Assembly (NCBI GenBank): GCA_965205165.1
Contig: OZ242037.1
Location: forward strand, 2,046,001-2,110,000
Origin: CBDESM01 sp965205165
Lineage (GTDB): Bacteria > Chloroflexota > Dehalococcoidia > Bin125
Length of the DNA: 64,000 nucleotides
Reading direction: 5' to 3'
Both the position numbers and the translations under genes were made by a program. The notes beneath the pieces were generated by a model. It did not search any database and was not told the DNA's origin. It saw nothing but the letters and a program-made list of their open reading frames with translations. Shown piece by piece: positions 26,247 through 37,150 of this stretch (position 1 is the first letter of the stretch; each line of letters begins with the position of its first letter).

Positions 26247-27371
26247 TCAGCCGGCGGTCAGCGCGAGGTTGTTGCGGTGGACGATCTCGGCGCCGTAGTC
26301 GTAGCCGAGCACGGCTTCGATTTCGGAGGAGCGGAGGCCGCGGATGCGCCCGACTTCGGCGGCGGAGTAGTTGCTGATGCCGACGCCGATCTGGCCGCCG
26401 CCGGGCGCGGCGAGGGCGACGGCGTCGCCGCGTTCGAACGCGCCGGAGGCGGCGGTGACGCCGGCGGGGAGCAGCGAGCGGCCGTGGCGGACGAGCGCGC
26501 GCACCGCGCCGTCGTCGAGCTGGAGCGCGCCGGTCTGGGCGACGCCGGAGAGCAGCCAGCGCTTGCGGCTCTCGACCTGGCTGCGCAGGGCCGGCACGAC
26601 GGTGCCGGGCCGTTCGCCGCGGGCGATGCGGATGATCGCGTCGGGCAGGCGGCCGTTGGCGATCACGACCTCGCAGCCGGATTCGGCGGCGCGGCGCGCG
26701 GCCTCGACCTTGGCGCGCATGCTGCCGCGGCCGCGGAAGGTGGCGGCGCTGTCCGAGCCCTCGTCGGCCGCGGCCAGGGCGGCGGCGAAGTCGGTGATCC
26801 GCGAGATCAGGCGGGCGTCTTGGTGCTTGCGCGGGTCGCGGTCGAAGAGCCCGTCGACGTCGCTGAGCAGGATCAGCAGGTCGGCGTCGATCAGGTTGGC
26901 GGCGAGCGCGGCGAGGCCGTCGTTCTCGCCGAAGGCGCCGCCGCGCAGCGCTTCGTCGGCGACGACGTCGTTCTCGTTGATGATCGGGACGACGCCGAGA
27001 TCGAGCAGTCGGAGCAGGGTGTTGCGGACGTTGAGGTAGCCGCGCCGCTCGGTCAGGTCGGCGCGGGTGATCAGGGCCTGGGCGGCGGTGAGGCCGCGGT
27101 CGCGCAGGAGCGAGTCGTAGCGCTCGACGAGGTGGGCCTGGCCGATCGCGGCGAGGGCCTGGCGGGCGGCGATCGAGCGGATCTTCGCGCCGCCGCCGAC
27201 GCGGGCGCGGCCGGCGGCGACCGCGCCGCTGGTGACCACGGCGATCCGGGCGCCGCCTTCCCGCACCTCCGCGATCTGGCGGACGAGGCCGCCCATCGCG
27301 GCCGGGTCGAGGTCGCCGCCGCCGGCGGTGAGCAGGCTGGTGCCGAATTTGACGACCATGCGGCGGGTCAC
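26247..27371 (-). CDS. proB: glutamate 5-kinase
   Basis: A 374-residue ProB, the first enzyme of proline synthesis, phosphorylating glutamate with ATP. The amino-acid kinase domain shows VVKFGTSLL, VVTSGAVAAG, the glutamate-binding PIINENDVVADEAL and LLSDVDGLFDRDPR. A C-terminal PUA domain (from about residue 280, ending near EIVHRNNLAL) is present, as in the long form of the enzyme. It is divergent from the YihY gene with 32 bases between start codons. No proA is in the window. Confidence 0.95.
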   Translation of the reverse strand: MTRRMVVKFGTSLLTAGGGDLDPAAMGGLVRQIAEVREGGARIAVVTSGAVAAGRARVGGGAKIRSIAARQALAAIGQAHLVERYDSLLRDRGLTAAQALITRADLTERRGYLNVRNTLLRLLDLGVVPIINENDVVADEALRGGAFGENDGLAALAANLIDADLLILLSDVDGLFDRDPRKHQDARLISRITDFAAALAAADEGSDSAATFRGRGSMRAKVEAARRAAESGCEVVIANGRLPDAIIRIARGERPGTVVPALRSQVESRKRWLLSGVAQTGALQLDDGAVRALVRHGRSLLPAGVTAASGAFERGDAVALAAPGGGQIGVGISNYSAAEVGRIRGLRSSEIEAVLGYDYGAEIVHRNNLALTAG

Positions 27372-27391
27372 GATGAAGCGCCGATCTGCCC

Positions 27392-27397
27392 GATAAT
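27392..27397 (+). promoter_or_regulatory. -10 element GATAAT only 6 bases from the yihY-like ATG
   Basis: GATAAT matches the -10 consensus at five of six bases and ends six bases before the ATG at 27404. Transcription would start at or very near the A of the start codon, so the mRNA could be leaderless. No convincing -35 box is present. Confidence 0.4.
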
Positions 27398-27403
27398 GGG
27401 TCC

Positions 27404-28354
27404 ATGCTGGCAGGGCTGGCCGACCGCTTCCGTCATCTGCATCCGCGCGAGCTGCATGCGCGCGAGCGGATCGGCGGGGTTTGGCGCGTGCTGGTCTGGT
27501 GGGAGCACGATTTCGTCGTGCTGGTGCGGCGGGTGATCAAGGGCATCGCCGACGACCACTGCACGCAGCTGGCGGCGTCGATCTCCTACTACGTGCTGTT
27601 CTCGATGTTCCCGCTGGCGATTTTGGTGGTCTCGATCGCGGGCGTGGTGCTGACCGACGAATCGCTGCGCGAGCGGACGATCGCCTCGCTGCTGGAGCTG
27701 CTGCCGGTTTCGTTCGGAGCGGGGCGGGAGCAGCTGGAGGAGGTGATCGAGCCGATCGCGCAGGGCCGCTCGGCGCTGGGGCTGATCGCGGTGCTGGGGC
27801 TGGTCTGGAGCGCGACGGGGATGATGGCGTCGCTGCGCTACGCGCTGGATCAGGTGTGGGATTTGTCGTTCCGGCGGCCGTTCATCCGCGGCAAGGCGGT
27901 GGACGTGCTGCTGGTCGCGGGGGTGGGGGCGCTGATCGCGACGTCGGTGGGGGTGACGCTGCTGCTGCAGCTGCTGCGCCACGTGAGCGAGGACGTCGCG
28001 GGCGGGCTCGGCTTCCTCGGCCAGGGCACGCACGTCGCGATCGACGCGCTGATCCTGATCCTGCCGGCGGTGCTGCCGTTCATCACGTTCATGGTCGTGT
28101 TCACGGCGGTGCCGAGCATCCGGGTGCGGCCGCGCGACGCGCTGCCGGGTGCGCTGCTGGCGACGCTGCTGTTCGAGGTGCTGAAGAACAGCTTCGCGAT
28201 CTACCTGCGCAACTTCGGCTCGTACGACGCGGTCTACGGCACGCTGGGTGCGCTGATCGCGCTGATCTTCTTCGTCTACCTGAGTTCGCTGGCGATGCTG
28301 ATCGGGGCGGAGGTGGCCGCGGAGTGGCCGCGGGTGTTCCGCAAGCACCACTGA
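27404..28354 (+). CDS. YihY/BrkB-family inner-membrane protein
   Basis: A 316-residue membrane protein of the YihY/virulence factor BrkB family (UPF0761). Six hydrophobic segments are seen, with typical blocks QLAASISYYVLFSMFPLAI, LGLVWSATGMMASLRYALD and the C-terminal YGTLGALIALIFFVYLSSLA. It lacks an extra C-terminal nuclease or cytoplasmic domain. The molecular function of the family is not established. A -10-like GATAAT lies directly before the start. Confidence 0.92.
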   Translation: MLAGLADRFRHLHPRELHARERIGGVWRVLVWWEHDFVVLVRRVIKGIADDHCTQLAASISYYVLFSMFPLAILVVSIAGVVLTDESLRERTIASLLELLPVSFGAGREQLEEVIEPIAQGRSALGLIAVLGLVWSATGMMASLRYALDQVWDLSFRRPFIRGKAVDVLLVAGVGALIATSVGVTLLLQLLRHVSEDVAGGLGFLGQGTHVAIDALILILPAVLPFITFMVVFTAVPSIRVRPRDALPGALLATLLFEVLKNSFAIYLRNFGSYDAVYGTLGALIALIFFVYLSSLAMLIGAEVAAEWPRVFRKHH

Positions 28355-28367
28355 GCGGAGGGCGCGC

Positions 28368-31667
<3,300 letters not shown>

Positions 31668-31710
31668 GCGGCTATGCGCCATTTCCGCATCGTCGCGGCC
31701 GGGGTCGCGG

Positions 31711-32193
31711 TCAGCGCGGCGGGCGTGCGGTCGCGGGGGCGCCCGATTCCTGCAGCTCGGCGCCGGGCTTGGCCGGGATCAGGCCCTTGCGCAGGTCCTG
31801 GTGGATGCCCTCGACCTGGCAGGGGCGCTGGCCCCACTTGGCCTGCACCTCGTCCATCATGTAGCCCAGCGTCATCAGCCGCTTGACGGCCGAGCAGAAG
31901 ACGGGGCGGTCGCCTCGGGCGAGGAAGGGGACCTCGATCATGTCGCCGCAGAGCGCGCAGGCGGCGGGGTGCATCTGCTTGGGCGTGCGCCCGCCGAACG
32001 AGGCCGCGCCGTTGTAGCGGATGTAGCCGGAGTCGTTCTCCAGCGTGTTGCGCGTCGCCCGCCGCGCCGAGCGGCAGTCCGGGCAGCGCACCGGGTCGTT
32101 CTCCAGGCCCTTGGAGGCGTAGAACTCCTGCTCGCCCGAGGTGAAGATGAAGTCGTTGCCGCAATCGCGGCAGACGATGGAACGGTCCTGCAT
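31711..32193 (-). CDS. zinc-ribbon protein (zf-trcl plus CxxC domain)
   Basis: A 160-residue protein with an N-terminal zinc ribbon: C-R-D-C in MQDRSIVCRDCGNDFIFT and C-P-D-C in VRCPDCRSARR, the pattern of the probable zinc-ribbon family. A second segment, CALCGDMIEVPFLARGDRPV, has a C-x2-C but is followed by FCSAV, where homologues I recall end C-x2-C, so the second site appears to lack one ligand. The ATG at 32193 is preferred; the frame remains open upstream to 32367 but without family-like sequence. It is the gene before ileS on the same strand. Confidence 0.8.
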   Translation of the reverse strand: MQDRSIVCRDCGNDFIFTSGEQEFYASKGLENDPVRCPDCRSARRATRNTLENDSGYIRYNGAASFGGRTPKQMHPAACALCGDMIEVPFLARGDRPVFCSAVKRLMTLGYMMDEVQAKWGQRPCQVEGIHQDLRKGLIPAKPGAELQESGAPATARPPR

Positions 32194-32687
32194 CGAGTGC
32201 CCTCTCCCGGGCGCATCCCGAGCGCCCCGCCCCGCCACTCTACCAGCGCCCCGCCCCAAATCCGAAGATCGCCGCCGAACAAGCCAAGTCAGGAAGGAGG
32301 TGCGCTCCCGGCGGATGCCCGTGCACCAGTTGCGCACCACCTGCCCCGCCGCGTGCGACATCGCCAAGGCACCCGCCTCGACGACGGTCTCCGCGACAGA
32401 TTCAGCGTCGTCGACTGCGTCGCGGATGTCGCCTTCCGCGCTGCGCAGGGCATCGGTCTTCCTCTTCGCTCGTGCGCACCAGCCCCCGGCATCGACCTGT
32501 CCCAGGCAAACATCCGATCACCCCCGCCGTTGGGCGGTCTCGCATGGTGATTGGACCAGCCCGGAATCTGCCGCCGCCTCCCATGACGAAGGTGCCGCAT
32601 CCGCCGAGCGTCCGCAATTGGCTACATGCCATTTTGGATATCGCACCTAGCCATGCATATATGCAAAAGTGCATCAATCACGGGCCG
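32194..32687. other. 494-base region with no convincing gene
   Basis: Several short frames cross this stretch, but none has a recognisable domain, ribosome site or codon pattern of the neighbours. One minus-strand frame from about 32520 to 32200 reads into the zinc-ribbon gene with helical, alanine-rich sequence (DIRDAVDDAESVAETVVEAG) but no ATG; it could be a remnant. Base composition is less GC-rich near the right end (32.6-32.9 kb). Confidence 0.5.
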
Positions 32688-32906
32688 TCACGGATTTTTC
32701 CGATTTCGACGGGACCGATAGTCCACTGCGAGGACTACGATCAAAGGCAGAAGGGGCCAGAGGAAGTCCTCCCAAGACTCAAGGTCGGAAAAAAGCCAGT
32801 CCAACAGCAGGGCGACACAGTAGTACACCACAACCCAAGCACAACCAGTCAGTCGCGGGTGCGCCCTGCGTGCTTCTAGGTACCGGCTGAGCAGTCGTCT
32901 GAGCAC
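32688..32906 (-). CDS. small two-helix membrane protein, unknown
   Basis: A 72-residue protein starting at GTG. A basic N-terminus (LRRLLSRYLEARRAHPRL) is followed by two hydrophobic segments, CAWVVVYYCVALLLDWLF and FLWPLLPLIVVLAVDY, and a basic tail (RSRRNRKNP). The positive-inside pattern suggests a hairpin with both ends in the cytoplasm. GC is lower than in neighbours. No homologue recognised; it may be a recently acquired or orphan gene. Confidence 0.5.
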   Translation of the reverse strand: MLRRLLSRYLEARRAHPRLTGCAWVVVYYCVALLLDWLFSDLESWEDFLWPLLPLIVVLAVDYRSRRNRKNP

Positions 32907-32999
32907 GGTGTTCCCCAGCTCTCCGGCGTTGGATGGAGCGCATGCTATCGCACGGGAGCATCGGGCTGAGCGACGAAATGAAGTTCGGCCCTTGCGGCA

Positions 33000-34619
33000 T
33001 CAGGCTGTTGGCTGGCGGGTGAGGCGGCTGGTGATGGCGGCGAGTTCCGCGTGGCCCAAGAGGGCCGATATGAGGACGAAGACGGCGGCGCCGCCGCTGA
33101 CGCCGGCGGCGAGGGTGATCCAGGAGTTGGCGGCGAAGCCCAGCTCGTCCAGGCCGAACAGACCGAGGAAGAGGGCTTGGCCCATCACGGCGGCGGCGAT
33201 CAGCGTGCGGATGATTGAACCGAGCGCCGCGCCGTTGAACAGGTGCCCGCGCAGGCGCAGGTGCAGCAGCATCGCGAGCACGACCGCCTCCGCGATGGTG
33301 GCGGTCGAGAGCGCCAGCGCCAGCCCGCGCAGCTCCATCCGGTCGACCAGCGCCGCGGCGAGGATCAGATTCAGCAGCATCGACATCACCGCCAGCGTGA
33401 CCGGGGTGCGGGTGTCGCCCAGCGCGTAGAAGCCGCGCGAGAGTATTTCGATCGCCGTGTGCGCGAACAGCCCGATCGCGTAGTAGAGCAGCGCGTCCGA
33501 TACGAGCTGGGCCGCGGCCGCGTCGAACGCGCCGCGCTCGAGCAGGGTCGACACGATCGACTCGCGCAGCAGCACCATGCCGATCGCGGCGGGGATGCTG
33601 AGGAAGAGGATGAAGCGCAGCGCGCGGCTGACCAGCTCGGCCACGGCGGATTCGCCGCCCTCCTCCGCCCGCTCGGCCAAGGTCGGGAAGATCGCCGTTG
33701 CGAGCGAGATGCCGAGCAGGCCAACGGGCAGCATCAGGATCAGCCAGGCGAAGTTGAGCGCGGAGATGGAGGTGTCGCCGACGAGCGAGCCGAAGAAGGT
33801 CAGGATGGTGAGGTTGATTTGGGCGGCGGCCAAGCCGAGCATGCGCGGGCCCATCAGCCGCAGCACCTCGCGCACATCCGGATCGGTCGTGCTCAGCCGC
33901 GGCCGCAGCCGGGCGCCGACCGCGACCAGGGCGGGCAGCTGCACCAGCAGGTGCAGTCCGCTGCCGGCGACGACGCCGATCGCGAGCGCCTCGACGCCGA
34001 AGCGTTCGGGCAGCAGCAGGGCGGCGAGGATGATCGCGAGGTTGTAGAGCATCGGCGAGAGTCCGGGCAGCAGGAAGTGGCGGCGGGCGTGCAGCATTCC
34101 GGTGGCCATGCCCGATGCGGCGAAGAGGATCGGCGAGAGCAGCAGCACGCGGGTCAGGAAGACCGCCTCGCGGCGCACCTCGGCCTGCATCCCGCTGTCC
34201 TCGCCCAGCCCGGGCGCGAGGGCCGGCACGATCCAGTCGGCGGCGAGGAAGACGACGGCGGCGAGCGCGATGGTGCCGATCATCACCCAGTTGAGCACGA
34301 TGCTGGCCAGCCGCCAGGCGGCGCGCTCGCCGCGCTGGCCGAGCACGCGCGCGTAGACGGGGATGAAGGCCGAGGCCAGGGTCGCGCCGGCCAGCAGCTG
34401 GAAGACGATGTCGGGCAGCCGCATCGCCACCCAGAAGGCGTCGAGTTCGACGGATGCGCCGTATTGGTCGGCGATCACGACAGCGCGGGCGGCGCCGAGC
34501 AGTCGGCTGCCGAGGAAGGCGAGGCCCAAGAGCAGCGCCGCGCCGAGGATGCCGTGGCGCGCGCCGAACAGCCGCCGCCGGACGCCCGCCGCCCCGCCGG
34601 TCGGGGCCGCGCGGCTCAC
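33000..34619 (-). CDS. murJ: lipid II flippase MurJ (MviN)
   Basis: A polytopic protein of about 539 residues with some fourteen hydrophobic segments. Family landmarks are AADQYG-like VIADQYGASVELDAFWVAMR, ASAFIPVYAR, GISLATAIFPTLAERA, LLRESIVSTLLERGAFD and RGFYALGDTRTPV. MurJ moves lipid-linked peptidoglycan precursor across the cytoplasmic membrane, so the organism makes peptidoglycan. I place the start at the GTG at 34619; the frame stays open further upstream but would collide with the divergent rpsT promoter. Start uncertain by some tens of codons. Confidence 0.92.
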   Translation of the reverse strand: MSRAAPTGGAAGVRRRLFGARHGILGAALLLGLAFLGSRLLGAARAVVIADQYGASVELDAFWVAMRLPDIVFQLLAGATLASAFIPVYARVLGQRGERAAWRLASIVLNWVMIGTIALAAVVFLAADWIVPALAPGLGEDSGMQAEVRREAVFLTRVLLLSPILFAASGMATGMLHARRHFLLPGLSPMLYNLAIILAALLLPERFGVEALAIGVVAGSGLHLLVQLPALVAVGARLRPRLSTTDPDVREVLRLMGPRMLGLAAAQINLTILTFFGSLVGDTSISALNFAWLILMLPVGLLGISLATAIFPTLAERAEEGGESAVAELVSRALRFILFLSIPAAIGMVLLRESIVSTLLERGAFDAAAAQLVSDALLYYAIGLFAHTAIEILSRGFYALGDTRTPVTLAVMSMLLNLILAAALVDRMELRGLALALSTATIAEAVVLAMLLHLRLRGHLFNGAALGSIIRTLIAAAVMGQALFLGLFGLDELGFAANSWITLAAGVSGGAAVFVLISALLGHAELAAITSRLTRQPTA

Positions 34620-34695
34620 CAGCGCCGGCCGATCGCATGAGGCGGGTGGAACGGCCGGGCCGGCGACGATGGAGAGAGCGTTTGCCCTGACACGT

Positions 34696-34724
34696 TTGCG
34701 GACACCCCCGCCCGCGGATACGAT
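34696..34724 (+). promoter_or_regulatory. sigma-A promoter of rpsT
   Basis: TTGCGG at 34696-34701 and TACGAT at 34719-34724 are spaced by 17 bases. Transcription would begin about 34731, giving a leader of about 35 bases before the rpsT ATG. Confidence 0.55.
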
Positions 34725-34726
34725 AG

Positions 34727-34755
34727 CCGCGACGGTCCGCGGGAGGCCGTCGCGG
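34727..34755 (+). promoter_or_regulatory. leader hairpin reaching the rpsT ribosome site
   Basis: CCGCGACGG and CCGTCGCGG form nine base pairs around an 11-base loop. The 3' arm runs into the GGGAGGA ribosome site (34754-34760) of rpsT. It could lower translation or serve S20 autoregulation; only the pairing potential is seen. Confidence 0.4.
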
Positions 34756-34765
34756 GAGGACGCAG

Positions 34766-35101
34766 ATGCCGAACAAGGCAGCCGCCGAGAAGTACCTGCG
34801 CGCGTCGCAGCGCCGGCGCATGCGCAACAAGCCGATCCGCACGGTCGCGCGCCACTCGGTCCGCGCCGCGCTGGAGGCGATCGACGACGCCGGCCGGGCC
34901 GAATCATCGTGGGACGAGGCGGATTCCGCCCTGCGCGAGGCGGTCAGCGCGCTCGACCGAGCGGCCCGCAAGGGCGTGGTCCACGCCAACACCGCCGCCC
35001 GCCGCAAGTCCCGCCTGCTCCGCCACTACCACGCGGTCAAGGACCCCGAGCGCGAACAGCGCCCCCGCACCCGCCGCCCCGAGCCCGCCATCGCCGGCTG
35101 A
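34766..35101 (+). CDS. rpsT: 30S ribosomal protein S20
   Basis: A 111-residue S20, somewhat longer than the usual 85-90 because of a basic C-terminal tail (RRPEPAIAG end). The N-terminus MPNKAAAEKYLRASQRRRMR and the central RTVARHSVRAALEAI are typical; the conserved ARRKSRLLRH block is in place near residue 80. It binds 16S rRNA in the small subunit. A strong GGGAGGA precedes the ATG. The gene is followed after 13 bases by the Panacea-type antitoxin gene, which may therefore be read from the rpsT promoter. Confidence 0.93.
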   Translation: MPNKAAAEKYLRASQRRRMRNKPIRTVARHSVRAALEAIDDAGRAESSWDEADSALREAVSALDRAARKGVVHANTAARRKSRLLRHYHAVKDPEREQRPRTRRPEPAIAG

Positions 35102-35114
35102 ATCGAGTCATCTC

Positions 35115-35732
35115 ATGAGCAGTCGCGCGGTCTTCATCAAACCGCCCGAGGGGGTGCCTCTCCAAGTCCCCGTCGTTGAAGCGGCCCGGTTCGCGCTCTG
35201 GGACGCCGACCGTTGCGGGGTCGCCGTGGCGAGCGATGAGCTGCACCGGATCTGCTACTACGCGCAGGGCCAGTTCTACGCCCTCTGGGGCGAGCCGCTC
35301 TTCATTGAGCCGGTTTTCGCCCACGAGGCCGGCCCCCGCTTCCCCGCTCTTGACGAAGCGTTCGCGGATTGCCGAGGGCCGTTGCCGGTTCCGAGCAGCA
35401 GGGCGGATCTCCCGCTCATGCGCCAAGCAGACGAGCTGCGGACAAGCTGGCGACGAATGTTCGGCGTCTGCGGAGGAGAGCAATACTCCCTCGACCATCT
35501 CAGCGACCCGTGCCGCGTTTGGCTGGCTGCCGGACAACATGGCGGGGAGATTCCACCGGAACTGATCCGCGACTTCGTCCAGCGCCTTTTCCCGGACCAC
35601 CTTCTGGCGGAATCGCGCTGGAACCAGCCGAACTGGGCAAGAGCCTTGGATCGCCTGCGCGTTCCCGAAGTCACGACAGCGGTCCGGGAAGCCGCCGAAG
35701 AGGTTCGGGCAGGCGGCATGCGCTGGTTGTGA
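35115..35732 (+). CDS. Panacea (SocA/DUF4065)-type antitoxin-like protein, solo module
   Basis: A 205-residue protein with a Panacea-type core: SDELHRICYYAQGQFYALWG (residues ~41-60) followed by EPLFIEPVFAHEAGPRFPAL, which fits the family pattern L-x-x-x-x-Y-A-Q...L...G-x-P-L-F...E-A...GP-x-x-P. Panacea/SocA proteins are antitoxins that pair with many unrelated toxins. Its TGA overlaps the ATG of the next gene by one base (TGATG), typical of toxin-antitoxin pairs. It is homologous in the core to the three array copies at 56.8-59.3 kb but clearly diverged. Directly downstream of rpsT. Confidence 0.75.
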   Translation: MSSRAVFIKPPEGVPLQVPVVEAARFALWDADRCGVAVASDELHRICYYAQGQFYALWGEPLFIEPVFAHEAGPRFPALDEAFADCRGPLPVPSSRADLPLMRQADELRTSWRRMFGVCGGEQYSLDHLSDPCRVWLAAGQHGGEIPPELIRDFVQRLFPDHLLAESRWNQPNWARALDRLRVPEVTTAVREAAEEVRAGGMRWL

Positions 35733-36028
35733 TGCCCGAACGTCGCATCCTCGGCATTGAATTCTCCTACTCCGGCCGTGCGGCTGCGCAGATCGATCGG
35801 ATGAGCGACGAAGAGCGCGTCGACTACCGGCTCTGCGAAGTCGCCCTCGCCGTCAATCCGGAGCACGAGGATACGACGGCGGAGGCGACGGTGCTCGACT
35901 TCTATACTGAAGGAGAACGCGTAGCGGTGTTCAACGATTTCACTTTCATCTACAGCACCCCAAGCCCCAGCGAGATCGTCATTATATTCATCGACAGCTT
36001 CCATCCGGCGCGATTACAGGACATATAG
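35732..36028 (+). CDS. putative RelE/ParE-fold toxin partner
   Basis: A 98-residue protein coupled to the Panacea-like gene by a one-base overlap. The layout resembles RelE/ParE toxins: a first strand IEFSYSGRAAAQ, a two-helix segment with DRMSDEERVDYRLCEVALAV, then strands ERVAVFNDFTFIYSTP and SEIVIIFIDSFHP. Classical catalytic residues cannot be assigned with certainty, so toxicity is inferred from fold pattern, size and position. GC is lower than in the flanking ribosomal and dehydrogenase genes. Confidence 0.5.
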   Translation: MPERRILGIEFSYSGRAAAQIDRMSDEERVDYRLCEVALAVNPEHEDTTAEATVLDFYTEGERVAVFNDFTFIYSTPSPSEIVIIFIDSFHPARLQDI

Positions 36029-36100
36029 CGGGCGACTTGAAGAATTGCAGCGGTTGGAAGCCGTGAAGTGGGATGCGAGCAAGCGCTGCGGAGCAGCGGC

Positions 36101-36106
36101 TACAAT
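36101..36106 (+). promoter_or_regulatory. -10 element TACAAT before the alcohol dehydrogenase gene
   Basis: TACAAT matches the -10 consensus at five of six positions, 21 bases before the ATG at 36128. It lies inside the longer frame that begins at 36068, so it argues for the 36128 start. No clear -35 box. Confidence 0.4.
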
Positions 36107-36127
36107 GAAAGCGCGATTGGGGGAGCG

Positions 36128-37150
36128 ATGCGGGCGTTGATCTTCGAGGGGCCGGGCGCGATTCGAGTGGGCGAGCTGCCGTCGCCTGTGCCGGCTGCGG
36201 GGGAGGCGGTGGTCGATGTCGCCGCGGCCTCCGTCTGCGCTTCGGATCTGCGGGTGTTCCGCGGTGAGAAGCACGCGGAGCCGGGGATCGCGCCGGGGCA
36301 TGAGTTCGCGGGGGTGGTTTCCGCGGTCGGGGCCGGGGTGGCGGACTTGGCGGTCGGAGATCGGGTGGCGGTGTATCCGATCATCTCGTGCGGGGGCTGC
36401 GCGTTCTGCCGGCGCGGGCTGCGGAACCGCTGCGTGGCGCGGCGGACGCTGGGCTACGACCTGCCGGGCGGGATCGCGGAGCAGGTGCTGCTGCCGGCGC
36501 CGATCGTGGCGCAGGGCCACGCGGTGCGGCTGGCGGCTGGCGCGGACATCCAACGGGCATCGCTGACCGAGCCGACCGCGTGCGTGCTCAATTCGCTGGA
36601 GTCGTGCCGCTTCCGCGCCGGCTGTTCGGTCGCGGTGCTGGGCGCGGGGCCGATGGGGCTGATCCACGTCGCGCTGGCGCGGGCCTTGGGCGCCGGCCCC
36701 GTGGTCGCCGTCGAACCCGCGGCTCCGCGGCGAGAAGCGGCGCTGCGGGCCGGGGCCGATGCCGCGGTCGAGCCGGATGCGGCGGCGGACGCGGTCGCGG
36801 AGGCGACGGAGGGCGCCGGCGCGGACGTCGTGATCGTCTCGGTCGGGCTGGACGGGCTGGCGGAGGCGGCGCTCGGGCTCGCGGCGCGGCAGGGTTCGGT
36901 GAACCTCTTCGCCGGGTTCGTGAAGGGATCGACGGCGAGCGTGGACGTGAACGCGCTGCACTACGACGAGGTGTCGCTGACGGGGACGCAGAACGCGACG
37001 CCGGACCAGTTCCGGCGGACGGCGGCGCTGATTCCGTCGCTCGATGCGCTGGACGCGATCGCGACGCACCGCTTCCCGCTGGCGGAGGCCGACCGGGCCT
37101 ATTTCGCGCGGGAAGACCCCTCGGCGCTGAAGACGATGGTGACGATGTGA
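36128..37150 (+). CDS. zinc-dependent medium-chain alcohol dehydrogenase
   Basis: A 340-residue medium-chain dehydrogenase/reductase. Catalytic zinc ligands are in VCASDLRVF (Cys) and GHEFAGVVSAVG (His-Glu); the structural-zinc region reads SCGGCAFCRRGLRNRC with four cysteines. The NAD(P)-binding motif is VAVLGAGPMGLIHVALARALG. It resembles sorbitol/threonine dehydrogenase-like sugar-alcohol oxidoreductases. The stop overlaps the next GTG start by four bases. The specific substrate is unknown. Confidence 0.9.
   Translation: MRALIFEGPGAIRVGELPSPVPAAGEAVVDVAAASVCASDLRVFRGEKHAEPGIAPGHEFAGVVSAVGAGVADLAVGDRVAVYPIISCGGCAFCRRGLRNRCVARRTLGYDLPGGIAEQVLLPAPIVAQGHAVRLAAGADIQRASLTEPTACVLNSLESCRFRAGCSVAVLGAGPMGLIHVALARALGAGPVVAVEPAAPRREAALRAGADAAVEPDAAADAVAEATEGAGADVVIVSVGLDGLAEAALGLAARQGSVNLFAGFVKGSTASVDVNALHYDEVSLTGTQNATPDQFRRTAALIPSLDALDAIATHRFPLAEADRAYFAREDPSALKTMVTM

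Noticed and set aside
32194..32367. Upstream extension of the zinc-ribbon protein to the TTG at 32367
   Set aside because: Sequence before ATG 32193 is Arg/Gly-rich and unlike the family, whose zinc ribbon starts right after this Met.
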